Part shown: positions 8,772 to 16,270 of the stretch, piece by piece
How positions within the stretch are numbered: the stretch's first letter is position 1
Layout: the number at the start of each line of letters is the position of its first letter
Origin: an uncultured Pelagibacteraceae bacterium
GTDB lineage: Bacteria; Pseudomonadota; Alphaproteobacteria; Pelagibacterales; Pelagibacteraceae
Length of the DNA: 64,000 bases
NCBI GenBank assembly: GCA_902629935.1
Contig: CACOSU010000001.1
Span: 124,001 to 188,000, forward strand
Direction: 5' to 3'
Translations under genes and position numbers: made by a program
Notes under the pieces: model-generated
Database searches by the model: none
What the model saw: only the letters and a program-made list of their open reading frames with translations
Told to the model about the DNA's origin: nothing

Positions 8772-10433
8772 ATGAAAGTTAAACTTAGAGACCCAAATAA
8801 GATAATGAAATTATCAAGGCTAGGGTCTTTTCATCAATCAAAATTATCTTTTTTAAGAAGTTTTCTTAATGAATTTAAAGAATGGGAATATAAAAGAGAT
8901 TTATTTAATTTAAATGAAAGTGGTTTTGGAGAAGCTGTTTATTCATTTAGAAAAAATAAAAGAATTTATTCTTTAGTTTGTTTTGCAAATGAAATTAATG
9001 ATGAAGAAAGATCAGATAGAGTTATTGCTACAAAATGGGATGCTGCTTTTACATTGCACGATGGAGTTCCAACTGAGAAAGATATTGAGAGATTAAAAAA
9101 TGAAGTTCCAAAACAAGAAGTTGGCAGACTTTCATATAAAGAATTAACTTTATCGAGAGCAAATAAGTCAGTAAGAATTTACAATCATGTAGTTGAAAGT
9201 TTGAGTAATGGTAAGCAACCAGATTTAAAATTGTTATCAAATGTAGGTTATTTATATAGGACAACGGCAGTATATGGTTCAGGTAAATTTGGTCTTGCAG
9301 ATCGATTTAGAATTAAAAATCGTGAGGAAATTAATGGGCCATTTAGATTAGAAATGATGTTGGTTTATCTGGTAAGACAATTTACGTTTGATCAAGTTAA
9401 TCATGTTGCTTATCATAAAAATCCAAAAACAGCGGTTAGGCTAGATGATAATATTTGTAAAAACTTAGGAATTGGTAACTCTACGGGTTTAGGTATGGCT
9501 CCTTTTATAGTTAATCACCCAACTCTACTTAATAATTGGATCTTAAGTAGAGAAATGGCACTTAAAAAAATTAGAGAAATCAAAGACGTAAAAATTCAAG
9601 ATAGTGATTTATTTATAGATTGTGTAAAAGAATCATTAAAAAATATTACAAGCTGGAATACGGATAGCGAATATCAACAAAAAAAAATTTCCTCATTATT
9701 AAAGGATGTTAAAAGATTTTTAAATTTTATAGACAAAGATTTTAATTTTGAGATCGAATATCCTTTTAATAAAATATATCAATGGTTAGAGAAAAATACT
9801 TGCGAGGAATGTATTGAATATATTGTTTCGATAATGATGGAACCCTATAACAACATTGTAAATCCTTTGGTAAAACAAATGAGCTCAGATGAAGAAAAAT
9901 ATTTTAATATACCAACTCATAGAAAAGTTGAAGAATTGCGTAATATCATTAAAGTAAAGTATCCCAATATTTTAGATATTGATTTTGAAGAAAAAGAAAA
10001 TAATAAAAACTTTTGGTTTATTTCAAAAAATAAAGAGGAACCTAGATTGGCTGACCGTTTTGAAGAGCATGGATCAGAATTAGAACAACCGTTAGCAATA
10101 GCTAGAGATATAAAAAAACTTTTTGACAGATTATTAGCCTCAAAAAATAGTTTAACTATTGCTGAGTTTTTAAAATCAAATTCTGATTTAAGACATGTTG
10201 TAAGGAGAGCGTTCATTGTAGAAAAATTTCCTTATTCAGAAATACAAGATAATACAATTGGTAAAGATTTGATGCCAATTGATATGCTAAGACTAAAGTT
10301 ATCTTTTTTTGGGGCATTAAAATTTGATCCACGATCAGATAAATGGTTAAGGATTTGCATGTTCCAAGGAGCTCCACTTCCAAATGAGTTAAAAAGTTAT
10401 GACGAGCAGTGGGTATATAAAACCAATATTTAA
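8772..10433 (+). CDS. Unknown 553-aa protein linked to the M19-like gene
   Basis: A large soluble protein of 553 residues with mixed charged and aromatic content, no signal peptide and no membrane segment. I do not recognise its family and see no nucleotide-binding loop or metal motif. Conserved-looking stretches are GKFGLADRFRIKNREEINGP, QVNHVAYHKNPKTAVRLDD and GNSTGLGMAPFIVNHPTLL. These glycine- and histidine-rich segments in a lysine-rich protein are likely functional sites. It begins two bases after the M19-like gene and ends two bases before the DUF3726-like gene, so the three form one translational unit. Confidence 0.75.
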   Translation: MKVKLRDPNKIMKLSRLGSFHQSKLSFLRSFLNEFKEWEYKRDLFNLNESGFGEAVYSFRKNKRIYSLVCFANEINDEERSDRVIATKWDAAFTLHDGVPTEKDIERLKNEVPKQEVGRLSYKELTLSRANKSVRIYNHVVESLSNGKQPDLKLLSNVGYLYRTTAVYGSGKFGLADRFRIKNREEINGPFRLEMMLVYLVRQFTFDQVNHVAYHKNPKTAVRLDDNICKNLGIGNSTGLGMAPFIVNHPTLLNNWILSREMALKKIREIKDVKIQDSDLFIDCVKESLKNITSWNTDSEYQQKKISSLLKDVKRFLNFIDKDFNFEIEYPFNKIYQWLEKNTCEECIEYIVSIMMEPYNNIVNPLVKQMSSDEEKYFNIPTHRKVEELRNIIKVKYPNILDIDFEEKENNKNFWFISKNKEEPRLADRFEEHGSELEQPLAIARDIKKLFDRLLASKNSLTIAEFLKSNSDLRHVVRRAFIVEKFPYSEIQDNTIGKDLMPIDMLRLKLSFFGALKFDPRSDKWLRICMFQGAPLPNELKSYDEQWVYKTNI

Positions 10434-10435
10434 TA

Positions 10436-11047
10436 ATGAAATCACTAAGTGAAATTGAAACTACTGTTAAAAGAGCTTCAAAAGCAGCTGGATATTCTTG
10501 GGGAGTTTCAGAGGAAACAGGAAAAAGTATAAGGTTGTTAGAACTATTTAGTTTACCAGGTATTAAGCACCTCAATGAATATTTTAATGAAAAAAGTAAA
10601 AATAAATTTGACAATTTAAATTTAATTAGTGTAAATAACTCTTCATCAAACAATCCTTATTGTCCAATTACTTTAGGCGTTAGTTTTTTAGATCAAATAA
10701 ACGTTTTAGAAAATTTAAAAAAAATTAAATTTAACAATGTCGCTTATCCAATAATTTTTATTTCCTTCATAAGTCGTTCTTCAGAAATTATTGGAAAAAA
10801 AATTTATGTAAAAATAGATGAAAAAAAAATTTTACTAAATTTTAATATAAATATTAGTTCAACTTTTATTAATCAAGAATTTCCTAAGGTAGCGAACACA
10901 ATTGAGGTCAATTTACTTGAAAATGAAGACAACTTTACAGACGATGAATGGAATAATTTATACAAGTTATCCGAAGAAACTTTTGTTGAAGAGAGTGACA
11001 GTTTAAAAGAGGGTGCGGCAGGTGCTGGTTTGACTGATAATGATTGA
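10436..11047 (+). CDS. DUF3726-like protein
   Basis: 203 residues opening KSLSEIETTVKRASKAAGYSW with GVSEETGKSIRLLELF, which resembles the N-terminal pattern of DUF3726 as I remember it (xxLAxxAARGAGxxWGxAEEAGxAxRWL). The function of that family is unknown. The C-terminal tail is acidic and ends in a glycine/alanine-rich EGAAGAGLTDND. The gene is tightly coupled to the 553-aa unknown before it. Its last codons overlap the start of a 55-aa cysteine-rich ORF. The family assignment is tentative; that it is a real gene is near certain. Confidence 0.7.
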   Translation: MKSLSEIETTVKRASKAAGYSWGVSEETGKSIRLLELFSLPGIKHLNEYFNEKSKNKFDNLNLISVNNSSSNNPYCPITLGVSFLDQINVLENLKKIKFNNVAYPIIFISFISRSSEIIGKKIYVKIDEKKILLNFNINISSTFINQEFPKVANTIEVNLLENEDNFTDDEWNNLYKLSEETFVEESDSLKEGAAGAGLTDND

Positions 11048-11207
11048 TAAAATTGATGAAAAAAATCTTAATACAGATAATGAAGAATTAAATAATATTT
11101 GTGAGGAATGTAAAGATGAAGACGAGAGTGTTACTCAAAATTTAATTCTTACTGGGTTTAAATTATGTAAATCTTGTAGAGTATCTAAGATTATTTTTCC
11201 ACTTTAA
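11040..11207 (+). CDS. 55-aa protein with two CxxC knuckles (mini zinc ribbon)
   Basis: A small ORF starting with ATG at 11040, eight bases before the end of the DUF3726-like gene, and stopping at 11205-11207. It encodes an acidic N-terminal half followed by CEEC (residues 21-24) and CKSC (residues 43-46), the spacing of a zinc ribbon or small treble-clef domain. Overlap with the gene before it suggests translational coupling in the same four-gene unit. Its 3' end overlaps the convergent Yip1-like gene by four bases. The paired CxxC motifs make chance unlikely, but no homologue is known to me. Confidence 0.65.
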   Translation: MIDKIDEKNLNTDNEELNNICEECKDEDESVTQNLILTGFKLCKSCRVSKIIFPL

Positions 11208-11749
11208 CTGATTTGACTAACTGGAAGCATATTCATTCTACTCATCACAAATGATATAGATAAAAATGCAATAATTAAAAAAGATAAAAGCACTATACCG
11301 AAAGATTTAAAATTAGATTTTAAATTTAATATTTGTTTAGTTGAAATTATTAAACCTGCAAAAATCCAAAATTGGGTAAGAAAAATTATTGGTATCATTA
11401 AATCTGGTGTGACAGCAAAAAATCTTAATAAACCAGGAGCATGTGCAAAACCAACTGCTATTAAGACTTTTTTGAAACTAACTTTAGTTTGTTTATCAGG
11501 AAATAATTTAACTCCAATTACAAATATAAAAATTGCCCATATAAGCCAAGTAACTATTGCAGTAAGTCCAGACATTGCAATAGCTGTTTTAATAATGGTA
11601 TTCGCTGCTACTGCCCCAGCAATACCATCTAGGATCATTATAATCCCAGCAAAATATATTGATGCTTCCCCAAAATTTTTAGTATCAGAATAAAGAGTTT
11701 TGTCTAATTTTATTGACTTAAAAATTATATTTAAAAATTCAGCAAACAT
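11204..11749 (-). CDS. Yip1-like integral membrane protein
   Basis: 181 residues with five likely membrane-spanning segments. The overall pattern (FKSIKLDKTLYSD near the N-terminus, then GIAGAVAA, TWLIWAIFIFVIGVKLF and FAHAPGLLRFFAV) is that of bacterial Yip1-domain proteins, where the AHAPGLL segment is typical. The bacterial function is not established. It lies downstream of a possible 36-residue membrane ORF, whose stop overlaps its start (TAATG). It is convergent with the zinc-ribbon ORF. Confidence 0.75.
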   Translation of the reverse strand: MFAEFLNIIFKSIKLDKTLYSDTKNFGEASIYFAGIIMILDGIAGAVAANTIIKTAIAMSGLTAIVTWLIWAIFIFVIGVKLFPDKQTKVSFKKVLIAVGFAHAPGLLRFFAVTPDLMIPIIFLTQFWIFAGLIISTKQILNLKSNFKSFGIVLLSFLIIAFLSISFVMSRMNMLPVSQIS

Positions 11750-11859
11750 TAATTTTTTTTATCTTTATTTTTTTGAGCCTTATAAGAAATAATTAATGGA
11801 AATATTATTAAAGCAATAGCTATGATAATGCAAACTGCTATTAGAAAACTTTTGGTCAT
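11749..11859 (-). CDS. Possible 36-aa single-pass membrane protein
   Basis: ATG at 11857-11859 (minus strand) opens a 36-residue ORF with one hydrophobic helix (FLIAVCIIIAIALIIFPLII) and a lysine-rich end. Its stop overlaps the start of the Yip1-like gene in a TAATG junction, which favours a coupled small gene. Against it, the start is only 12 bases beyond a strong terminator hairpin and has no visible ribosome binding site. Confidence 0.4.
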   Translation of the reverse strand: MTKSFLIAVCIIIAIALIIFPLIISYKAQKNKDKKN

Positions 11860-11871
11860 TGGAATTGAAAA

Positions 11872-11893
11872 GGGGAGCTAAATTTAGCTCCCC
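11872..11893 (-). terminator. Rho-independent terminator of the demethylase operon
   Basis: GGGGAGCTAAATTTAGCTCCCC is a perfect 22-base palindrome. On the minus strand it begins 11 bases after the stop of the GcvT-like gene and is followed by TTTT, the arrangement of an intrinsic terminator. It is the most GC-rich element in its surroundings. Confidence 0.8.
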
Positions 11894-11904
11894 CTTAGTA
11901 AATT

Positions 11905-13263
11905 TTAGCCTTTTACAACTTCTCTTGTATTTGCGTTGAAAGACTCTTTGAATGGAATATCCACTACAACAGCATCTACAGGTGTTCCTGGAGTTTCTGA
12001 ATATTCTTCAGGTAGATGAACTTTATATTTTGTTCCCACTTTTCCTTTTGGAAAACCATTTGCATTCAACGTTCCATCGAAAGGAACATATCCCATAGCA
12101 ATATTTGTTTTCTTTTCAGGATGCCACCATGGTGATGTTAAAAATCCTACCGGATCTCCACCACTTTCTGGAGAAACTAACCAAAAGTCAGGTGCATAAT
12201 TATCAATAGGTTTGCCGCCTAATTCCATACCAACTAATTGAAGTTTATATGGTTTTTTTCCTGCTTTTAATTCTTCTTTCATTTTTTCTAGTGCAGCCTT
12301 ACCAACATAATCAGCAGTTTTGTTCCATTCTCCTTTTCCAGACAAAGAAACTTGATAACCTAAATTACATTGAAACGGATTGTGTTGTTGATCCATGTCT
12401 TGTCCCCATGAAAGTATACCTGCTTGAATTCTTCTATGGTGAGCAGGAGCAATAACCATTAAGCTATGTTTTTTTCCAGCCGCAAGCACAGCATTCCACA
12501 TATCTTCAGCATATAAAGTAGAATTTCTTAGATAAATTTCATAACCTGCTTCTCCTGAAAAACCAGACTGAGAAATTACAACATCTCTTCCTCCAACCTT
12601 AGCTGCTGCTAAGCCGTAGAAAGGCATATTATCAAAATCAACTTGATCGCCGCATAGATCCTTCATTAATGCTTTTGATTTAGGTCCTTGTATTTGTACT
12701 GGACTGACATCAATTTCTTCAATAGTACAATTGAATCTTCCATCAGCATTAACACCTTGTAAATACATTCCAATATCAGAGTCTGATAATGAAAACCAAA
12801 ACTCATCTTCTGAAATTCTTAAAAGAATTGGATCATTTAAAACTCCACCATAAGCGTTACACAAAATAACGTATCTTGCTCTCATTGGAGAAATTTTAGT
12901 TGCATCTCTTGTGATCACATAGTCCGTAAATTTTTCTGCATCTGGACCCTTTACTCTTATTTGTCTTTCAACAGCCACGTTCCACATTGTTACATGGTTT
13001 ACGATCGCATCGTATTCAACCATAGCTCCACCATCTTCAGGTTTTACATAACCTCTTGGGTGATAAATTCTGTTGTATACAGTTGCTCTCCAACAACCCG
13101 CCTGCATTGATAAATGCCAATAAGGTGACTTTCTTACCCTTGTTGAAATTAACATTTCAACTTTTGTTGGTCCACTTTGTCTTAAATTGTATGGTACTTC
13201 TCTATCTGACTGATCAACAGAAGTAACATGTTTTAATTTAGTATAGTCAAATTCATTAGACAT
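11905..13263 (-). CDS. GcvT-fold, tetrahydrofolate-dependent demethylase-like protein
   Basis: 452 residues of the aminomethyltransferase/GcvT superfamily, longer than GcvT or DmdA (about 370). Family traits are VNHVTMWNVAVERQIRVKGPD, the ILCNAYGGVLNDPILLRI segment and QIQGPKSKALM. The C-terminal half has GYVPFDGTLNANGFPKG. Relatives such as DmdA and LigM move a methyl group from DMSP or an aryl ether to tetrahydrofolate. The partner gene just upstream in the operon encodes a MetF-like protein, and the first two genes encode a betaine-type transporter, so the substrate is probably an imported methylated compound. I could not match it to true DmdA and leave the substrate open. An intrinsic terminator follows. 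Confidence 0.8.
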   Translation of the reverse strand: MSNEFDYTKLKHVTSVDQSDREVPYNLRQSGPTKVEMLISTRVRKSPYWHLSMQAGCWRATVYNRIYHPRGYVKPEDGGAMVEYDAIVNHVTMWNVAVERQIRVKGPDAEKFTDYVITRDATKISPMRARYVILCNAYGGVLNDPILLRISEDEFWFSLSDSDIGMYLQGVNADGRFNCTIEEIDVSPVQIQGPKSKALMKDLCGDQVDFDNMPFYGLAAAKVGGRDVVISQSGFSGEAGYEIYLRNSTLYAEDMWNAVLAAGKKHSLMVIAPAHHRRIQAGILSWGQDMDQQHNPFQCNLGYQVSLSGKGEWNKTADYVGKAALEKMKEELKAGKKPYKLQLVGMELGGKPIDNYAPDFWLVSPESGGDPVGFLTSPWWHPEKKTNIAMGYVPFDGTLNANGFPKGKVGTKYKVHLPEEYSETPGTPVDAVVVDIPFKESFNANTREVVKG

Positions 13264-13984
13264 AACTATTCTCCCTCAACCACTTGTTAGTTTCCTTCAA
13301 GCCGCCGAATGTATAAATGTGGAAGTTATCAGTATGCGATTTAACTTTCCCAATTAAATCATTAGGGTCTTTAGGTTTCAATAAATCTAATGCCTTAGTA
13401 AAATTAGATTTAAGAAAGTTTAAGGAATTTTTTGCCCCAACAATATTAGCAAATTTAATTAAGCTAGATATTTTTAATGGCCCAGTAATTCCCACATGCA
13501 CTGGTACGCTTTGCTTAGAAATAAAATCTATAATAGGCTGAGGATCAAGTAACCATTGAGTTACAATATAATCAGCATAAGGCTTTTTATCTATCATAGC
13601 TTTTTCTAAATCTGAGTCGGATATATCAGGACTCCCCTCGGGATGTCCAGCAATTCCTATTTTCATTTTTTCAAAATAACCTGTCTCTAAAAGTTGAAAA
13701 GAACTGTCAAATTTACCAGCAGGCTCTCTTCCACCTCCAATAATTAAAGCTTGTTTAACACCACCATCCTTACATCTTGAAACATAATCTTTAAGTTCGT
13801 TTTCGTCCTGCATTGATCTAGCTGGAAAGTGGGGCACTGGATTAAAACCTTTTTTTACAAGTTCTACAGCTTTTTCTGCTGTCTCTCTATAATCACCTCC
13901 AGGCAACATTGTAATGTAAACATCGCTCAAAGATGGGATTGTATCAATTTCAGTTTTAGGACTAATTTCTAAAGAAAAATTCAT
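13256..13984 (-). CDS. Methylenetetrahydrofolate reductase-like protein
   Basis: 242 residues with the MTHFR barrel pattern: a start resembling EISPKTEIDT, PVPHFPARSM (the segment that holds folate-contact residues), a QALIIGGGREP glycine loop and GIAGHPEGSP. IVTQWLLDPQPIIDFI corresponds to the IVTQFFFD segment of MetF, with Phe replaced by Trp/Leu. It is shorter than E. coli MetF (about 296). Its coding end overlaps the start of the GcvT-like gene by eight bases. A MetF-like protein beside a methyl-accepting GcvT protein suggests it processes the methyl- or methylene-THF formed there. True MTHFR activity is not proven. Confidence 0.75.
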   Translation of the reverse strand: MNFSLEISPKTEIDTIPSLSDVYITMLPGGDYRETAEKAVELVKKGFNPVPHFPARSMQDENELKDYVSRCKDGGVKQALIIGGGREPAGKFDSSFQLLETGYFEKMKIGIAGHPEGSPDISDSDLEKAMIDKKPYADYIVTQWLLDPQPIIDFISKQSVPVHVGITGPLKISSLIKFANIVGAKNSLNFLKSNFTKALDLLKPKDPNDLIGKVKSHTDNFHIYTFGGLKETNKWLRENSYV

Positions 13985-14048
13985 TTTTCATGGATCTTTA
14001 TTTATTTTGAAATATGAGTCTAGAAAATTCGATGCGATAAACAATTAC

Positions 14049-14933
14049 TTATTTGATTTGGCCTCTGTGTTTCTGAATTCTTCTTCCGTACTCTTGAGTG
14101 ACCCTATCAAAAACTATAGCAAGAGCTACTATTGCTAAACCATTCATCATTCCGAGGGCTAAATATTGATTAGATACTGCTCTTAATATTGGTACCCCAA
14201 GCCCTTTAACCCCAATCATTGAGGCTATCACTACCATGGCTAATGCCATCATAATAGTCTGATTAACCCCTGCAAAAACAGTCGGTAAAGCAAGAGGTAT
14301 TTGAACAGATTTTAATTTTTGAGTTGTAGTTGCCCCAAATGCTTCACTAGCTTCCAAAGTTTCTTTATCTACCTCTCTGATCCCTAGATTTGTTAATCTT
14401 ATAATTGGAGGAACTGCATACACACAAACAGCTATTAATCCAGGAACTTTACCAATACCCAACAACATTAATATAGGAATTAAATAAACAAAACTTGGAA
14501 TTGTTTGCATCATGTCTAAGACAGGAAGAATAGCTTTTTCAGCTCTACTTGATCTTGCCATTACAATACCAATTGGGATACCAACAACAATACAAATTAT
14601 TGTACAAACTGTAATAATGGCAACTGTTGCCATACAATCTTCCCACATACCAAAATAACCAATTAACAAAAAAGCAATTGCACTTCCTGTAACCAATTTC
14701 CAACTCTTCGAACCCAACCAGGCTAATCCGCAAATTACAGAAATAATTATTATCCATGGCGTAGATAATAGTAATTTTTCTAATGATACTAAAAAAAATA
14801 ATAGTGGATCAAAAAATGCCTCTATATTATCCCCATATTCTCTTGAAAAATTTCTAAAAGCTAAGTCTATCCCTTTTCTTAACTCCATCTGGGATCTTCT
14901 TCCCATTTCAGGAAATTCAGTAAAAAATTCCAT
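14049..14933 (-). CDS. Glycine betaine/proline-type ABC transporter permease (ProW/OpuAB)
   Basis: 294 residues with about seven membrane segments. The binding-protein-dependent permease signature is EAFGATTTQKLKSVQIPLAL (the EAA loop that contacts the ATPase), and the neighbouring GVNQTIMMALAMVVIASMIG is typical of ProW/OpuAB. The N-terminal tail is soluble. It follows the binding-protein gene and precedes the MetF-like gene. No ATP-binding subunit is encoded in this operon or elsewhere in the window in a matching form, so an ATPase must come from another locus. Substrate class is quaternary amine or related sulfonium compounds. Confidence 0.88.
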   Translation of the reverse strand: MEFFTEFPEMGRRSQMELRKGIDLAFRNFSREYGDNIEAFFDPLLFFLVSLEKLLLSTPWIIIISVICGLAWLGSKSWKLVTGSAIAFLLIGYFGMWEDCMATVAIITVCTIICIVVGIPIGIVMARSSRAEKAILPVLDMMQTIPSFVYLIPILMLLGIGKVPGLIAVCVYAVPPIIRLTNLGIREVDKETLEASEAFGATTTQKLKSVQIPLALPTVFAGVNQTIMMALAMVVIASMIGVKGLGVPILRAVSNQYLALGMMNGLAIVALAIVFDRVTQEYGRRIQKHRGQIK

Positions 14934-14943
14934 AAGTATTATT

Positions 14944-14972
14944 TTACGAGCCTATATTAAATAGGCTCGTAA
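14944..14972 (-). other. Perfect 12-bp hairpin between binding-protein and permease genes
   Basis: TTACGAGCCTAT (14944-14955) and ATAGGCTCGTAA (14961-14972) are perfect complements around a five-base loop. The element fills most of the 50-base gap between the binding-protein stop and the permease start and lacks a T-run on the minus strand. It fits an mRNA-stabilising or attenuating hairpin that lets the binding protein be made in excess. Confidence 0.75.
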
Positions 14973-14983
14973 TTTAAAGTTAA

Positions 14984-16003
14984 TTATAAACTTTTTTTGA
15001 TTTTTTTTGCAGCACTAGAAGATACCCACTTAGTCCAAATATCTTCATGCTTAATTAAAAACTCAACTGCTGCATCAGAACCTTTTGCTTGGTTATCAGC
15101 CATATAAACAAGCATTCCATTCATGACTGTACCTGGATATGTTCTATTTTCAACATAGCTAAGAACATCTTTTCCACCAGTTTTAGCAAAGTTAGCACTT
15201 ACAATTGAATTAACCTCAGATTTTGTCCATGCAGTTGGTTTTGGATTTGCACAATCTTGCTCAGCAAGAGTAATGCAATTATCCCAATTATCTCTTCCCG
15301 CAAAAGGAACACCAAAGTCTACTGGTTGTAAATTATATTTACCAACCATTGATGTAGGGTTCCAGTAATAACCAAACCATGGTTCACCAGAGTCTGATGC
15401 TTTTGCGATAGAGCCGTCTAAACCTGCAGCTGAACCTGGATCAATTAGTTTCCAACCTTTTTTCTCCATTTCAAATGCTCTATATAAGTTTGCATTAGCT
15501 AATTGACATCCCCAACCAGCTGGACATCCCATGAAAGCTCCTTTTGATGGATCTTCTTTGTCTGGAAATAAATCAGGACGTTCTAAGATTTGCATTGCAG
15601 TCATTCCTTTAAGCTCTGGATGTTTTTTTAAAGCTGCAGGATTTAACCACCAACCTTCACCAAGACCTGTAATTGGAGCTTTATTAGCAATAATTAATCT
15701 TTTTTCACTTACTGCTTTTTTTAAAGGAGTGTAAACTGCATTAGCCCATTGCTCAGGGTTCATGTCAGGAGTTCCTTTATCATTCATTGATGTAAATGTT
15801 GGCATAGTAGCACCAGGCACTAATTCCACTTCACATCCATATCCTTCCTCAAGGATGATCTTGTCAACGTTTGCCATCAACTCAGCTGACGCCCAGTTTT
15901 GCTCGGCAATTACTAATTTTCCACAAGCATTAGCAACATTGCTAAATGCTGTCATTCCAAACGCTAGAACTGCAGAAAGTAGTATACTATTTAGTTTTTT
16001 CAT
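14984..16003 (-). CDS. Periplasmic glycine betaine-type substrate-binding protein (OpuAC/ProX)
   Basis: 339 residues with a signal peptide whose likely cleavage is after VANA (residue 26). The mature protein begins CGKLVIAEQNWASAE, typical of OpuAC-family binding proteins that catch quaternary amines between aromatic residues; Trp-rich segments such as GEGWWLNP, GCPAGWGC and EPWFGYYWNP supply candidates for the aromatic cage. Cys27 directly follows the predicted cleavage site, but the region does not look like a lipobox. First gene of the operon with the permease, MetF-like and GcvT-like proteins. Likely ligands are glycine betaine, DMSP or a similar osmolyte; the exact one is not readable. 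Confidence 0.88.
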   Translation of the reverse strand: MKKLNSILLSAVLAFGMTAFSNVANACGKLVIAEQNWASAELMANVDKIILEEGYGCEVELVPGATMPTFTSMNDKGTPDMNPEQWANAVYTPLKKAVSEKRLIIANKAPITGLGEGWWLNPAALKKHPELKGMTAMQILERPDLFPDKEDPSKGAFMGCPAGWGCQLANANLYRAFEMEKKGWKLIDPGSAAGLDGSIAKASDSGEPWFGYYWNPTSMVGKYNLQPVDFGVPFAGRDNWDNCITLAEQDCANPKPTAWTKSEVNSIVSANFAKTGGKDVLSYVENRTYPGTVMNGMLVYMADNQAKGSDAAVEFLIKHEDIWTKWVSSSAAKKIKKSL

Positions 16004-16070
16004 TATTACTCCGTAAGTTTAATTTCTAATAATTAACTAGAACATATGAAGTCAAATATTGCAAATATCT

Positions 16071-16120
16071 TTCAACTCTTAGTTGAAGCCAAATTGTCTT
16101 TAAAAGTCGCTTTTTTAAAG
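16071..16120. promoter_or_regulatory. Two hairpins in the divergent control region
   Basis: In the 267-base gap between the divergent binding-protein and Rieske genes, TTCAACT (16071-16077) pairs with AGTTGAA (16081-16087) across three bases, and CTTTAAAA (16098-16105) pairs with TTTTAAAG (16113-16120). The first is also a plausible dyad operator. The rest of the gap is AT-rich with no riboswitch I can recognise. Regulatory meaning is inferred. Confidence 0.35.
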
Positions 16121-16270
16121 CTAAAGTTTTGAAATGAAATTTTATTCAAATTTCTTTTTCAAAGAGTTTGTATTTTTATTAAATTGTAAAACTGTTTTCC
16201 AACAAATTATTATCAAAGAGTCGTAATATTTAACTTTTCTTAATTAATCTCAATATTGAAAGGAGGTTTA

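Noticed and set aside
16256-16270. TTG start for the Rieske gene
   Set aside because: This stretch contains the AAAGGAGG ribosome binding site that serves ATG 16271.
16004-16270. SAM or glycine riboswitch before the Rieske-BHMT genes
   Set aside because: SAR11 uses such elements upstream of methyl-metabolism genes, but I could not recognise the conserved core; only two simple hairpins are present.
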